A stretch of DNA of 64,000 bases from Globisporangium splendens. Taxonomy: Eukaryota > Oomycota > Peronosporomycetes > Pythiales > Pythiaceae. The stretch covers positions 27,057 through 91,056 of the forward strand of contig VFIW01000147.1 in assembly GCA_006386115.1 (NCBI GenBank). The letters are read 5' to 3'. The translations under genes and the position numbers were made by a program. Shown piece by piece: positions 9,839 through 21,900 of this stretch (the stretch's first letter is position 1; every line of letters starts with the position of its first letter). The notes under the pieces are model-generated. The model was not told the origin of the DNA. It searched no databases and saw only the letters and a program-made list of their open reading frames with translations.

Positions 9839-12800
9839 TTAAAGGCTATTCATTTGTCTCGCCACGAGTGCCTTGTAGATCCCGCCAGGCACGCGCATCA
9901 GCTCGTCGTGCGTGCCCTGCTCCACGATCGCGCCGTCCTGCGTCACGGCGATCACGTCCGCGTTGCGGATCGTCGACAGCCGGTGCGCCACGATGATCGT
10001 CGTGCGCTGTTTGGACGCCAGCAGTCGGTCCAGAGACTCCTGCACCACGCGCTCGCTCTCGTTGTCCAGCGCACTCGTGGCTTCGTCCAGCAGCAGCACC
10101 TCCGGGTCGCGCAGGATGGCTCTCGCGATGGCGATGCGCTGCTTCTGACCGCCCGACACCTGCGCGCCGCGGTCGCCCACGTCCGTGTCAAAGCCGTTCG
10201 GGAAGTTGTTGATGAAGTCGAACGCGTTGGCTTTCTTGGCCGCGTCCATCACCTCCTCACGAGTGACACCTGGTTTACCCATGGCGATATTCTCGGCGAT
10301 CGTGCCGGCAAACAGCACGGGCTCCTGGCTCACCAGTGAGATGCGCTCGCGCACCCACGGCAAGCTGAGGTCGCGTAGATCAGTGCCGTCGAGCGTGATG
10401 GTGCCGGAAGTGGGGTCGTAGAAGCGCTCGAGGAGCGAGATGGCCGTGCTCTTGCCGCTTCCACTCGCACCCACGAGCGCCACGGTTTGTCCGCGCGCGA
10501 TCTTGAGGCTGTAGTTCTTGTAGATCTGTGTGTCGGGACGAGACGGGTAGGTGAACGTCAGGTTCTTGAACTCGATGTCGCCGTTGACGTGAGGAAGCAC
10601 AATGCCAGTGGACGACGTGGAGTCGATTTCTGGCACGCGGTCGATGATCTTGAACACACGGTTGGCAGCCTTTTTCACCTTTGCTGCGTCAGTTGCACCT
10701 TGTGCAGCCATTCCCACCGCAAATGTACTCATCATGATCACCAAGATGACCATGAACATGTCTTGAAAAGTGATTACATTCTTCGACACCCACTTGCCAC
10801 CAAGCCAGAAGAGAAACGCCATATTCAAAAGTATCACGCCTTGTGAGAAACCAAACGCCAGACCACCCACAATGCCCACCTTGGTGTCGGCTTGCTTCGA
10901 CTCGTCCAGATACCCGACATACACAGTGTTCAGCGCCTTCTCCATGCTGAACGACGCGACTGTGCGAATGGAGCCGATGGCTTCAGAAAGGATCGATCCA
11001 GCAGCCGTATCAGCATCGTTGTTCTTCTTATTGTTAATGGTGCCGCTCATTTGTTGGGTTTGTATGTACGAGGAGAAGATCAGGATCGGTGAGGTTCCAA
11101 GAAGAGCGAGCGTCATCTGCCAGCTGTAGTAAAACGCGATCGCGAAAGCAATACCGAGTGTTGTAAGGTTCACGAGACCCTGGTTCAGAGTGTCCGAAGT
11201 CATGGCTTGCAACGTGGCGGAATCCGTTGCCAGACGAGACACCAGCGCTCCAGACGAGTTTTCATCCAAGTCAAACCAGCCTACCTCCTGTCGAAGCATC
11301 GCACTGAACGCCGCCAAACGGACACGAGACACCAGCTTCTGCGACGCCACGCCGAATCCGTAGTGCTGCATCACGATCGATAGCCCGAACACAATACCCA
11401 AACCGATGAATCCAAGCGACCAGTACCGCGCATCCACCAGCATCTCATGCTTCGTCTTCGAGTACTGAAAGAACAGCACTGTCATCTTCGTCAGCATCAC
11501 ACCCCAAACTGGGAACACAGATGCGTTCACGATAGCGCCGAAGCCGCCCATGACCATGAACTTCCACTCTGGCAGAGTCATCTTCCAGAGACGAGAGATC
11601 GGAACTTGTGGCGCATTCTCGTCGTCACCGTCACTGTCCTCAGTATCCACGTCGCCCTTGTCGTGAACGCTGACTTTGCTCACCGACCGCTTCATCTGAA
11701 TCAAGGAGCTGGAACGCTGGCGGTCGGTACTGGCTGACGCAGTTGCGCTCACATAGTGGTCGAATTCTTCGTCTAGCTCGCCACGCTGCGACCGATTCTG
11801 CGCTTCCACGAGCATCCGGTAGTGACCATTTGGAAGACCCATCAGCTCGTCGTGCGAACCAATCTCCACAATCGACCCGCCACTGTGCACAGCGATGCGG
11901 TCCGCATTACGAATCGTCGACAGGCGATGCGCCACGATGATGGTCGTGCGCTTGGACGCCGCCAGCAGACTATCCAGCGATTCCTGCACGATGCGCTCGC
12001 TCTCCGTATCAAGCGCACTCGTGGCTTCATCCAGCAACAGGATCGGCGGGTTCTTGATAATGGCTCGAGCGATGGCGATGCGCTGCTTCTGACCGCCCGA
12101 CAGCTGAGTGCCACGCTCGCCCACTTCCGTGTTGAACCCCTGAGGGAACTCCTTGATGAAGTTGTACGCGTTGGCCATCTTGGCGGCTTCGATCACTTGG
12201 TCGTCCGTGGCCGACGGTGCTCCGTAGCGGATGTTCTCCATGATGGACGTCGCGAAGAGCGACGGCTCCTGGCCAACGAGACCCACTTGCTCGCGCAACC
12301 ACTTCACGTTCAGCTCTCGGACATCGACGCCATCGACCTTCACGGAGCCACTCAGCGGATCGTAGAATCGCTCGAGCAGCGACACGATCGTGCTCTTGCC
12401 ACTACCACTTGGACCAACAAGAGCCACGGTCTCGCCTGCCTTGATGTTGAGTGAGTAGTTCTTGCACACCATCACTTCAGGACGACTGGGATAGGCGAAC
12501 GATACGCTGTCGATCTCGATCTCACCAGCCACGCTTGTCAACTTCTTGCCGTCGTCACTCAGCGGATCGATGAGAGATTTGCGCTTGATGACATCAAACA
12601 CGTTATACGCAGCGGCGCGAGCCGAGAAGATTGCTTGCGCGCTTGGACCAGCTTGACCGAGAGCCATCGCACCCATGATAACCGCAAAGAACACCGTCAG
12701 AACTCGTCCACCGTCATAACAGCCACTCCCAACGCAGTTGTTTCCATCGAGCCGGTCGTTTGCCACTTTCACTGCACCGTAGAACAAGCCGCAGGCGTAC

Positions 12801-13741
12801 GTGCAGAAGACCGTGAAAAACATCAGCCCAGTCCCCCATCCAACCGCAAAACCCTTCTTGATACCAGCTTTAGTCGAGAACCCGAGCGCAGCTTCATATT
12901 TCTTGACGAAGTGGTCGACCGAGTTGAACATGTGTACCGTGCGGATGTTGCTGAGCGATTCCTGGGCGATGGCACCAGCTTTCCCGTAGGACTCGATGCC
13001 TGACTGCGTTGCCGTCGAGAGCACTTTCATCGCCAGATACGCCGTGAACGCAATGAAAGGAGTGAACGCGAGCAGGACCAGTGCCAGTTCCCAACCTTTG
13101 ATGAGACCAATGGTGATGCCGCCGAACGCCATCGAGAAGAACTGAAGCCCATCGCCGACCTTACGACCCATGCCTTCCTGGATGGTGACAGTAGAGTCTG
13201 CGACTCGCGTCGCGAGTTGCATGGGCTCGTTCACATCAAACCAGCCGATCTCCTTGGTGATGATCGCGCTGACATAGGCACTGCGGATCCGCTTTGCCTG
13301 ACGCGACGCAGTCATGGACCAGCACGCGACCTGGAAGAAGCCCGCGACGATCACACCGAGACCGAGAATCACAAACTTGAGCGCCACGCTGTTGATGTCG
13401 TCGCGCATGATCGCGGGATCCGGTGGGGTTGCTGGGTTGAATGAGTTGATGATGTCTCCAAAGAGCACGATCTGCAGTGGCTGCGCGAGTCCAGCGCCGA
13501 GTCCACCAATCGTACCTGCAAGCATGAGCAACTTGTCGGTGCTGTCAGCGTAGGAGAAGAGTTCTCCGAGGGAGATGAGTTGTCCATCTGTTGTGGACGC
13601 TTGTTTGGACGCCGACTCTTGTGGATTATCCACGTGATCAAAATGCACCTCGAGACGGTTTCCACCCGTAACGGCGCGCGGGGTCGTTGTCGCGACGTAG
13701 TCGGTCGTCGTCATGTCTGCAGCGGATCGTGCGTCCGCCAT
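9839..13741 (-). CDS. ABCB full transporter (P-glycoprotein/MDR type), copy 2
   Basis: About 1300 residues with the order TMD1-NBD1-TMD2-NBD2. Both Walker A motifs (GPSGSGKST, GASGSGKST), the LSGGQ and VSGGQ signatures, both DEATSALD Walker B/catalytic Glu segments and both AHRLST switch regions are present, so both ATP sites look competent apart from the VSGGQ variant shared by all copies. The frame stays open upstream to 13936, but that extension runs through a CCAAT palindrome. The ATG at 13741 (MADARSAAD) gives the same length as the paralogues. NBD sequences nearly equal copy 1; the linker (about residues 650-720) and much of TMD2 differ. Predicted exporter in the plasma or an internal membrane; substrate unknown. 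Confidence 0.93.
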   Translation of the reverse strand: MADARSAADMTTTDYVATTTPRAVTGGNRLEVHFDHVDNPQESASKQASTTDGQLISLGELFSYADSTDKLLMLAGTIGGLGAGLAQPLQIVLFGDIINSFNPATPPDPAIMRDDINSVALKFVILGLGVIVAGFFQVACWSMTASRQAKRIRSAYVSAIITKEIGWFDVNEPMQLATRVADSTVTIQEGMGRKVGDGLQFFSMAFGGITIGLIKGWELALVLLAFTPFIAFTAYLAMKVLSTATQSGIESYGKAGAIAQESLSNIRTVHMFNSVDHFVKKYEAALGFSTKAGIKKGFAVGWGTGLMFFTVFCTYACGLFYGAVKVANDRLDGNNCVGSGCYDGGRVLTVFFAVIMGAMALGQAGPSAQAIFSARAAAYNVFDVIKRKSLIDPLSDDGKKLTSVAGEIEIDSVSFAYPSRPEVMVCKNYSLNIKAGETVALVGPSGSGKSTIVSLLERFYDPLSGSVKVDGVDVRELNVKWLREQVGLVGQEPSLFATSIMENIRYGAPSATDDQVIEAAKMANAYNFIKEFPQGFNTEVGERGTQLSGGQKQRIAIARAIIKNPPILLLDEATSALDTESERIVQESLDSLLAASKRTTIIVAHRLSTIRNADRIAVHSGGSIVEIGSHDELMGLPNGHYRMLVEAQNRSQRGELDEEFDHYVSATASASTDRQRSSSLIQMKRSVSKVSVHDKGDVDTEDSDGDDENAPQVPISRLWKMTLPEWKFMVMGGFGAIVNASVFPVWGVMLTKMTVLFFQYSKTKHEMLVDARYWSLGFIGLGIVFGLSIVMQHYGFGVASQKLVSRVRLAAFSAMLRQEVGWFDLDENSSGALVSRLATDSATLQAMTSDTLNQGLVNLTTLGIAFAIAFYYSWQMTLALLGTSPILIFSSYIQTQQMSGTINNKKNNDADTAAGSILSEAIGSIRTVASFSMEKALNTVYVGYLDESKQADTKVGIVGGLAFGFSQGVILLNMAFLFWLGGKWVSKNVITFQDMFMVILVIMMSTFAVGMAAQGATDAAKVKKAANRVFKIIDRVPEIDSTSSTGIVLPHVNGDIEFKNLTFTYPSRPDTQIYKNYSLKIARGQTVALVGASGSGKSTAISLLERFYDPTSGTITLDGTDLRDLSLPWVRERISLVSQEPVLFAGTIAENIAMGKPGVTREEVMDAAKKANAFDFINNFPNGFDTDVGDRGAQVSGGQKQRIAIARAILRDPEVLLLDEATSALDNESERVVQESLDRLLASKQRTTIIVAHRLSTIRNADVIAVTQDGAIVEQGTHDELMRVPGGIYKALVARQMNSL

Positions 13742-14738
13742 CTTCGCTTGAGGTCCGTCGTGCGCTTCCTTCCTCTCTTTCGAGGGTTCTTGGCGTCTTG
13801 GAGAAATTTCGAGACTGACCGTCCGCGCAGTCCACTCCGTCCAGTAGAGGGAGTAGAGGCGAACCCAGCCGCCTTCTCTGACTGAACGGTGGTGCTGCTC
13901 TGCTTCCTGATTGGCTGATTGGTTCCAATCAGCCAATCAGAGGCCCGTATCCTTTGTTTACATGGATACCGCCAAGTGTAAACCAGTTTTGCTCACGACA
14001 GCACGAGACAGATGCGCGCCAAACAGTCCCACATGCTGACACAACCCTATTCCCTCTTTGTTGATGCTACAACCAACAAAATGTCAACGTGGAAGCCAAA
14101 CTGTGTAAAATGCATCAAAGGCTGTCAACGTGAAGAAGGTCATCTCAACCGACAGCCTTAGCTTTAGGATCCCAGATTGCCTCAGCCTATTTGTCATTTT
14201 GTTGGACCATGCCATTCTCGCACGGAAGAAAGCCCAACCCAAGTTCCTGACAAGTCAAGATGATCTTTTCCCCCTACCCCCAGTCTCAAGCCACAGCAGT
14301 CAATTTTGTGTGCGTGAGTGAAGGTTCGAGAAAATTTGGTGTCGTTCATTCCCGCTGAATTTACAATACCCTACGAATATTGGGCATAGCATACCCTAGA
14401 CAAGGATGAGCTTGCCATATTATACCTTACTTGTCTGCATGCTGCGAAGTGCAACTTTTGAAGCTTTAGGAGCAGCAGTGGGGTGTAATATGCCCTACCT
14501 GTTCACTTGAAGTTTTTCGACCGCATTCACAGTTTGCCATTTTACTTTTAAACCCTCTGTAAATCGGACTCATTCATTACTCTCACCGCGTCTGCATCAT
14601 GGACACGAGGACGAGGGTAAAGATACTGTGCGCCTTCATTTTCTTAGGTGCTAATAGATCGCGGACAACTATGGTTTATGACTCAGCCTGCAATAATCAG
14701 AGTAAACATGAGGAGCTAGCTCAGCAGCATATCGAAGA
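13742..14738. other. Upstream region of copy 2 and LINE-flanking DNA
   Basis: The first ~250 bp are the probable promoter and leader of the minus-strand transporter, including the CCAAT palindrome at 13907-13940. The rest, up to the LINE target duplication, holds no recognised gene. Start-site-like TCATTC motifs are present (about 14351 and 14570) but have no gene assigned. Confidence 0.45.
13907..13940 (-). promoter_or_regulatory. Palindromic cluster of four CCAAT boxes
   Basis: Two perfect 16-base inverted arms (CTGATTGGCTGATTGG and its complement) are separated by TT. Each arm holds two CCAAT pentamers, so there are four boxes, two per strand. The cluster lies 166-199 bp upstream of the start codon of the minus-strand ABC transporter, where CCAAT boxes bound by NF-Y-type factors usually sit. 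The sequence is certain; its regulatory role is inferred. Confidence 0.6.
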
Positions 14739-14755
14739 TGGACACCATCGAAAGC
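14739..14755 (+). repeat. Left target-site duplication of the LINE
   Basis: TGGACACCATCGAAAGC (17 bp) is repeated exactly at 24040-24056. An in-frame ATG at 14738 overlaps this target copy and is therefore unlikely to be the element's own start codon. Confidence 0.8.
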
Positions 14756-14917
14756 ACTTTCGATCTAGCCTTCTACAGGACTGACAGCCTTGGTACCAGC
14801 TGTTTGTATCGGGAGTACAAGTACCACGACGACAATCGACAGTCTACTACAAAGTCATCGGAGAGGGGCGAATATACTGAACTGAGTATACGAGCCTTTA
14901 TAAAGAGCGATAAGCGA

Positions 14918-17900
14918 ATGCTTTCTCCTGAGGTCTCCATGACGAATATGGAGCAACCAAAGGAGGGGGCCGCGCGGAAGGAAGCTCCAGAAGGTGTTTC
15001 CACAAAGACAGCCACCGCGCTGCGGAGTGTGCGTGCGCAAGTCGACGCAGATGTGGCCACACGAGCGTCGCAGCACGAAGAAGGGGGAGCCCTAGATTCT
15101 GTGCACACGAACGATACGGTCCTATTAAAAGCAGGAGGACAAGACAAGACAGGGACCATTGAAGAGGGCACGACACCATCGCGTGCGGAAGGTTCTCGAA
15201 AAGAAGCGTCGACGGAGACTACACCAGTGGAGAGATACGAAGCCCTCGCCGCAAAGTTGCGTGTGTCACCAAACGCGGTCAACAGAGTGGAGATTGAATA
15301 CGAAGTGTGGTTAATGTTCACAGCTCTTTACAACGGGATGCGGATTCTGGAGAAACCAAAAAAGGCGAACGACAATTACCCAACACTCAATGGAGAAGAA
15401 GCGGACACGCTGGTGAACCTTTCCGTCTACTGGCAATTGAAAAGGGAAAATCCTTTCCGGAGTGGAAGCGGACGATCCAAGATTTATGCAAGGATATGCA
15501 CCGGTCATCGTGGACAGTGGTAGCGCTTATCCAAAAGAGAATTGACCAGAACAAGCTGGCAGAAGAAACCAAGGCTTCGCCATGGGGTTCGCAAACCAGC
15601 ACCAACAGTCAAACAAAAGCCAAAGAGCAAGGTACCCAACCCTTCACCTTCAAATCGGACAAATACTCGGAGGAGGAACAAAGCAACATGATCCGACACT
15701 GCAAGCAAAAGTTCGAGTACTCAGTAACCCTGCGTCAGCCGACAACGATGGAATGGGAAACCATGCTAGCGATCGTGGAAGGCGAGCTCCTGATTCGACA
15801 CCTGCCCCAATTCCTACGGCGAGTGTGTGATTGGGACACCCTCTTCCGCTTCCAGAACACCATCGCAGCTCAGGTGGAAGGAGAGCTGGTCGGCAAATTA
15901 TCGGATGCAACGCAGGTTTACAAAGATCACCAATCGACCGGACGAATCGTGGAAGCCATCTTGCAAGCAGCGAGATACCGAAATGACGGCAAAATGGAAG
16001 AGACAATGGCGATGCTGAAAGACCTCAAAGCTGCGGAATATAATGACAGCACTCATTCTCTCCACTTCTATTTCTTTGACAGGAGCACAGCGGCGAAATG
16101 GAACAAAATGACGATCCCCTTCCGACGCCAATTGGTGCAGCTCATATCCGCGCACCAGACGGAGACAACCGGAGAGCGACCGGAGGCAAACAACGTTTGG
16201 AACAGGCAATTGGGAGCGGACGGGCTACAGAATGCAGAATCGAGATCCAGGTACAAAATTTTAGTTTTTGAACACTGCTCGCTCAATGAATATGGCCTTG
16301 TTTTTAGAATACTTGAAGCAGACGACAGGCAAGCGATTCTACGCCTACCCACTTGATCAGTACGGTCCAAGATCCAACTAATCGCAGTGGTGGGAGGTGC
16401 TCTTTGAAGACGAATTGTGTCCAAAAGCGCTTATCGATGTCAGACGAATTATTTGGCGAGGGCGAACGCTCATCCTTCACCACGCATCCAAGTATCGAAT
16501 TGCTCCTTGTTTAATCTGCGGGGCAGCGGGACATTTCGCGCGAGCATGTAAGGCAACGGAAGAGGAACTAAAAACTAACAACTGTATTTACGCAGATGAC
16601 GAAATCGTGAGTAAACTTCCGAGAAAGCCAGCCACTTTCACAAGTGCAGCGGAAATAAAAGAGTCGGTCTCAGACAGTATCGACAAACTGAAACAGCCCC
16701 TTCAACCAGCAGCAGAGAGTCCTCAAGCCAGTGAGGAAAACAAGCCGAGCGAGAACGCGAATCCCGTGACGCCTGACGTGACCAACACGTCCAGCCCACA
16801 ACCGAATTCCAACCCAAGAAATCTAACAAAAAATGCATCGTTTACAGTGGGAACAGGAATTTCAGGACAACAAATCGGCAATCTCAAAGAACAGGCGAAG
16901 GCGAAACCAAACGGCGGAGTAGCGAATACAAAAGGACCCGTGTCAAAGGCAAGCCAGAAAAATGGACCAAGACAAATCTCCAAGGAGGACATCCGGTGGG
17001 CAAAAGAACTGATGCGCTTCCGACGAGATATGGACGAGCTGATGAAGGTGCACGTGGAAAGACAAGCCGAGCTCAACCCGAACCGTAACGACATCATGGA
17101 CTGGGATGGGGAGTACACGCTTCAAGACGTGATGGACGCCAACGGACTTGCAGAAGCAACGACACCACCTACCGGAAATTGCCAATTTTATGCAGTGGCG
17201 GAAGCGATGCTCCAAATCACGCATGACAACATGGCAAATGAGAAGCTGCTCGAGGCAACCGCGAGCAGAATCAAGCAAAGTATGAACGCGGCCGCACGTC
17301 TCAACTTCGATCTTGAATTTCCTGAAGGAACGCATCTGGGAATACTCGAAGCATTGGGGAGAGGGGATCGAAAAATGAGCCCAAAAGAAAGGAAAGCAGA
17401 TGTTCTCGACTATTTCAATGATATCGCAAGCAGCTCCTCCAGCCGGTCGTCCACGCTACCAGGGTCCATGTGGGGTGGACCGGAGTCCTTGCGGATGGCT
17501 GCCAAGGCTTTGCAGAGAAAAGTCTTCGTGCTCATCGAGACAACGTACAGAAACCGAAAAGGGTTTGCAATTTACAAGCCACAATCCAGAGTCCACGCAG
17601 GAGGCCAGTTTCTGTCAGCCAAAGAGCATGCGTGCACGGGGAAGCAATGGGAAGACGAGCTTCGTCAGGACAGAATCGAAGCAGAGGCTACGAGCAGTCC
17701 ACTTCCAATCGTGATGAAATTCGCAAAAGAACACTACAACAGTCTGCATTTCAGAACCCTAAACGAACCATCGTCACCGGCGAATATGACGAGCTCCTCG
17801 TTAGCGAAGCATCTCCAAGGATCCGAAAGGAGCAAGACGGAGTTCAAGACTGACCGATCCGGCCAATTCGACTTCGAACCAGTTACGGAGGATTCAATGG

Positions 17901-18916
17901 AGGACAGCGACAATTCCAGTATGGAAGATTTAGAGGTGGCTCCATCGCTGGAGGAGCGAGAAAAGTTCGAGCCAAACCAGCTCAGCGGACATCACGGTTG
18001 GTCGTTCGCATCTCAGGAGAATCAGCTTGTGGTGTATCACTCGCCCACAACCGAGTTACCTCCACAACCCAGGAAGCGAGATAGAGACGAAACCCTGATG
18101 CTCACAGCCGGAGATGGTGACGACGCGATGAACCTGAACAGCCCCAATGTCCCCCTCAAGAAAACCAGAACGCTCTCGAGACGTTTGGCGATCGAAGGAG
18201 ACTCCATACAGAAACGCAGAGACCTCGAGCGCACGCTGCAGGAGCATTGGGAAGGGTTCCAGGAGCAATGGAAACAAGAAACCAAATGCCCCTTTCCTCT
18301 GCTCTCGTCCAATCATGATGTATGGACCCAGGCAGCTCTTAATGAATGGGAGCGAATTCTAGCGATGTTGAAGACGTCGCCAGGACCGCATCATGTGCTG
18401 AACCATCTCAGAGAGCCAACGCTAGTGGACTTGACACAAGTACTGCGTGAACAGGTGATTGAGGAAGGACTCAAACGTCTTTTATACCGCACCGATGAAG
18501 CAGAAACCAAGGTATGGATTACAGGTTGGTTTGACAGGATTGCAACGGCAACCACGAAGCAACAACGGACGGCACTACTCAACTCCAAGGAAGACTGGTC
18601 GATGCTAGGAAGAATGAAGTACGGTGGTCTCGAAGTTTTGCGGCTTTGTCACCCGACCCAGCAAGAGAAGCTCAGCCGCTACATCATCTGCACAGTGGTG
18701 TATGAGGAGGAGCTGCAGACGTTCAGGTCTAGCGACGCCGAAGACCCAGACAACCTGTACGAGGCGATTGAAGACTTTTGTGCGATGTTGAAGCAAACCA
18801 GAGAACTCAAAGCAGCCTTCAAGAGCGGAGAGGAGCTCAGCGAGTGGTCAGCACTATCGGTGATCATGGCTCAAGTGACCGTGGAAGTGGACTCGGTCGA
18901 GCCCTCAAGGTACTAA
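14918..18916 (+). pseudogene. LINE ORF1: gag-like protein with CCHC zinc knuckle and OTU-type protease domain
   Basis: The likely start is the ATG at 14918, the first inside the element. The frame shifts near 15450 and again near 16265-16290, and an in-frame TAA lies at about 16379, so the protein cannot be made whole. From 16397 an 839-codon frame runs to the end. It holds a zinc knuckle (CLICGAAGHFARAC, CX2CX4HX4C, near 16506-16547). An OTU-like cysteine-protease domain follows: TGNCQFYAVAEAML with the candidate nucleophile Cys near 17181, WGGPESLRMAAKAL near 17476-17517, and HYNSLHF with the candidate His near 17731. The role may be RNA binding plus deubiquitinase-like activity, which is inferred. 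Confidence 0.85.
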
Positions 18917-18965
18917 AGGCACGACACCAACAGGTAACCAAGATGGCAGTAGCCCAGGTACAGAA

Positions 18966-21900
18966 ATGTACGCCGCGCTACAAGCCCTCAAGAATGCATT
19001 TTACAAAAACCAAAAAAAGGAAAAAAGATCATGTCCTAACACGCTACGGGTATTAACTCAGAACGTGTGCGGATTCAAAAAGAAAGAACGAACAAAATGG
19101 TTAGAGGATCTCAAGGGGGCACTAACCGCAGAAAAGTATGATATCATTTATTTGCAGGAAACGAGGATCACCACAGCCAAAGAAGAACGCAGACTCCGAC
19201 AATACTGGAACCGAATATGGGGGATTACAAACCTGGACGAAGCAACGTCCTTTTGGTCCATCCATTCAGACGCGACTGGCGGAGTTGCAATACTCACAAA
19301 TCCGAAGACGATTAGCGAAACACAACTGATCGAGGAATCCAAGTGGACAAATCGCACAGTCGCTATCAAGTCCGAGGGAGTGGTGTGGATTAATGTGTAC
19401 GCACCCAACAAGAAATCAGAGCGAGAACACTTCTTCCGACGCCTAAACGAGGAGCTCCAGATTCATCGCGCAGCAGCAGTGCTCGGAGGCGACTTCGATT
19501 GTGTGATCGACAAGCAACGAGACCGGTACCAAAGAGGAGTTCTGCTACCGATGCAATGCGAAAGTGCAGAACTGAGAAGATTAGTGACGGAGTGGAGCAT
19601 ACACGACGCACGGGAGCTAGTGGAGGATCCGGAGTGGCCAGTGCAGCGAGAACCGACGGAGCATTTCACATACTGGAGAAAAAACTCAGCCAGTCGACTT
19701 GACCGATTCTATATAGCAGGAAACCTGGGCAGCGCCGTGCAATGGGAGGCCATAGAGCTACCCAAGCGCTACTCGGATCACCAAGCAGTGGTGCTGCATT
19801 TGAAATGGACGAGCCAACCGCAGAGACCAAGGAAAGTGAACAAGTGCAGGTACCCGATACGTACTTCGCGTCCTGATTTGGTGCGGACTGGAGTGCAACA
19901 GGCAATCAGTCGCGAGCTGGAGCTGATGCAGAGTGAAGGACCAATCGAGTGGAACCATCTGGAGAAGCGTATCATCCAAGCAATACTGAGAGTGAGTCGA
20001 GCAGAGAAGCGGCAAGTGCGAAGATACCAGCAAAAGTTGGAGGATCAGCAGCACCAACCGGCAAACCGCTCAAGGCGTCAGCTGATCGAAGAACAAGCAA
20101 ACGCGGCAAGAGAGGCAGCAGAGTTTAAATTCGGTAAGTATATGCAAACAACGCAGGGGGATGTTCGTCACTTCTTTCGGAGGATCGCCAACTGGCAGCG
20201 GGATCAAACAATTTCGCGATTGGAACCGACCCCCGGAAGGTACCACCCACCAAACGCGAGTCTAGCGGACATCATGGGGGCAGAGTGGCACCAAATCACC
20301 GGCCAAAGCCATGCTGCAGTCCCTCCGCACAAGGCTGAACAGCGGTTTGATGCACTGGTGTACATTCCGGAAACTCGGAAAGTCACGGAAGCGCAAAACC
20401 AAGACTTGACGGCACCCATTACTGACAAAGAAGTACGAGAGGCGATCGCGGCTTTACATCGACATAAGGCAGGAGGCGTGGACAGTCTGAACAATGACTT
20501 CTACAAGGATTGCGAGGACGTGATGGTCGAAGTGTTGGTGCGGGAATTCAACAACATCCAACGCGGGGCACCCATGCCAAGATCATTCGGTCAAGGAATC
20601 GTTATTCCGTTGCGCAAGAAAGGAGATTCGCTAAATCCCCTCGATTACAGACCAATCACTCTGCTTACGACCACATACAAGTTGTTTGCAAAAGTCCTAG
20701 CAACAAGGCTGCAAGACATCCTTCTGTGGATCATCGGTGAAGAACAACAAGGATTCGTACGCGACCGACTGATGGAGAACGCGATCCTCATCATGCAAGC
20801 CGCATTGGATAAAGCGTACCACAGCAGCACTGAAGGGTTCGATGACGCTCCGGGAATTGCGATGCTTGACTTCATGAAGGCTTACGACACATTGGACAGA
20901 GACTTTCTGTACCTTGTGCTGAGCAAGTTCGGCTTTGGGCGACAATTTGTGGAGTTAGTACGTCGAATGCACACGGACACTACGGCGCAGTACCTGGTGA
21001 ACGGTGAACTGTCGAGAGAATGGGAGGTCAAGTCGGGTATTCGTCAAGGTTGCCCCCTGGCCCCTCTGCTGTTTATCGTTGCTGCGGAGATTCTCGCACT
21101 GGCAGTACAACAAGACCCCTATCTGGAAGGGATTCGTGTGACCAAATCCGGAGCAGAACCCCATCTTATTTCGACCTTCGTCGACGACTCCGCCGTCTTT
21201 TTGAAACAAGGAAACAGCTGCCTCGGCTGATGCAGCTGCTGACCGAGTTTGGCCAGCAATCAGGGCTGCACGTGCAACCAACGAAAAGCAGCTATATCAG
21301 TCTCAACACAGCAGTAGTCCAAGAACAAAGATGCGGCATTCCAATCCTGAAGCATGGAGAGACGGTGAGGTACCTTGGCATCCAAATAGGAACCGGGAAC
21401 ATCACGCGAGCTAATTGGGAGGACCGCCTGCAAAAGCTCTGAACAAGATTGATTATCGCGACCAAAGTCTCCAACAGTGTGGTGGGGAGAGTGCTTATAC
21501 TGAATTCGGTCTTGCTGCCATCGATTCTATTCACTGCCAGCTACATCAAGCCCCCAGTGAAGGTCGTGGATCAGCTAGTGAATCTACAAAAGCAATTTTT
21601 GTGGAAATCGACACTCGGCACAGACGGCATGAGGCACAAGGTGAGTCCTTCCCTGCTCTACCTGCCGGTCAAGGAAGGAGGTATTGGTCTCTATTCAATA
21701 CCTCTGGCAATAAAGCGACAAGCGATGCGGCGGACAACTCGGTGGCTACAGCGAGCGCGAGACAGGTATACAGAAGCTTGGCATGAACAGGTTCATCAGG
21801 ACAAAAGTCAACACTGGGGATGCTGCGCGATCTCACCCAAGGAGCGAAGCCAGCACGCACAGACAAGGCTGTACCAGACGAACAATATCCACAGACTCGG

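Noticed and set aside
10487..13003. Long frames antisense to the ABC genes (and equivalent ones at the other copies)
   Set aside because: They recur at every copy as mirror images of the conserved GC-rich NBD coding sequence and are shadows.
13742..13936. N-terminal extension of ABC copy 2
   Set aside because: The extra 65 residues translate through the CCAAT palindrome, start at a non-ATG codon and have no counterpart in the paralogues.
14738..14917. ATG at 14738 as LINE ORF1 start
   Set aside because: It overlaps the target-site duplication, so it is host DNA.
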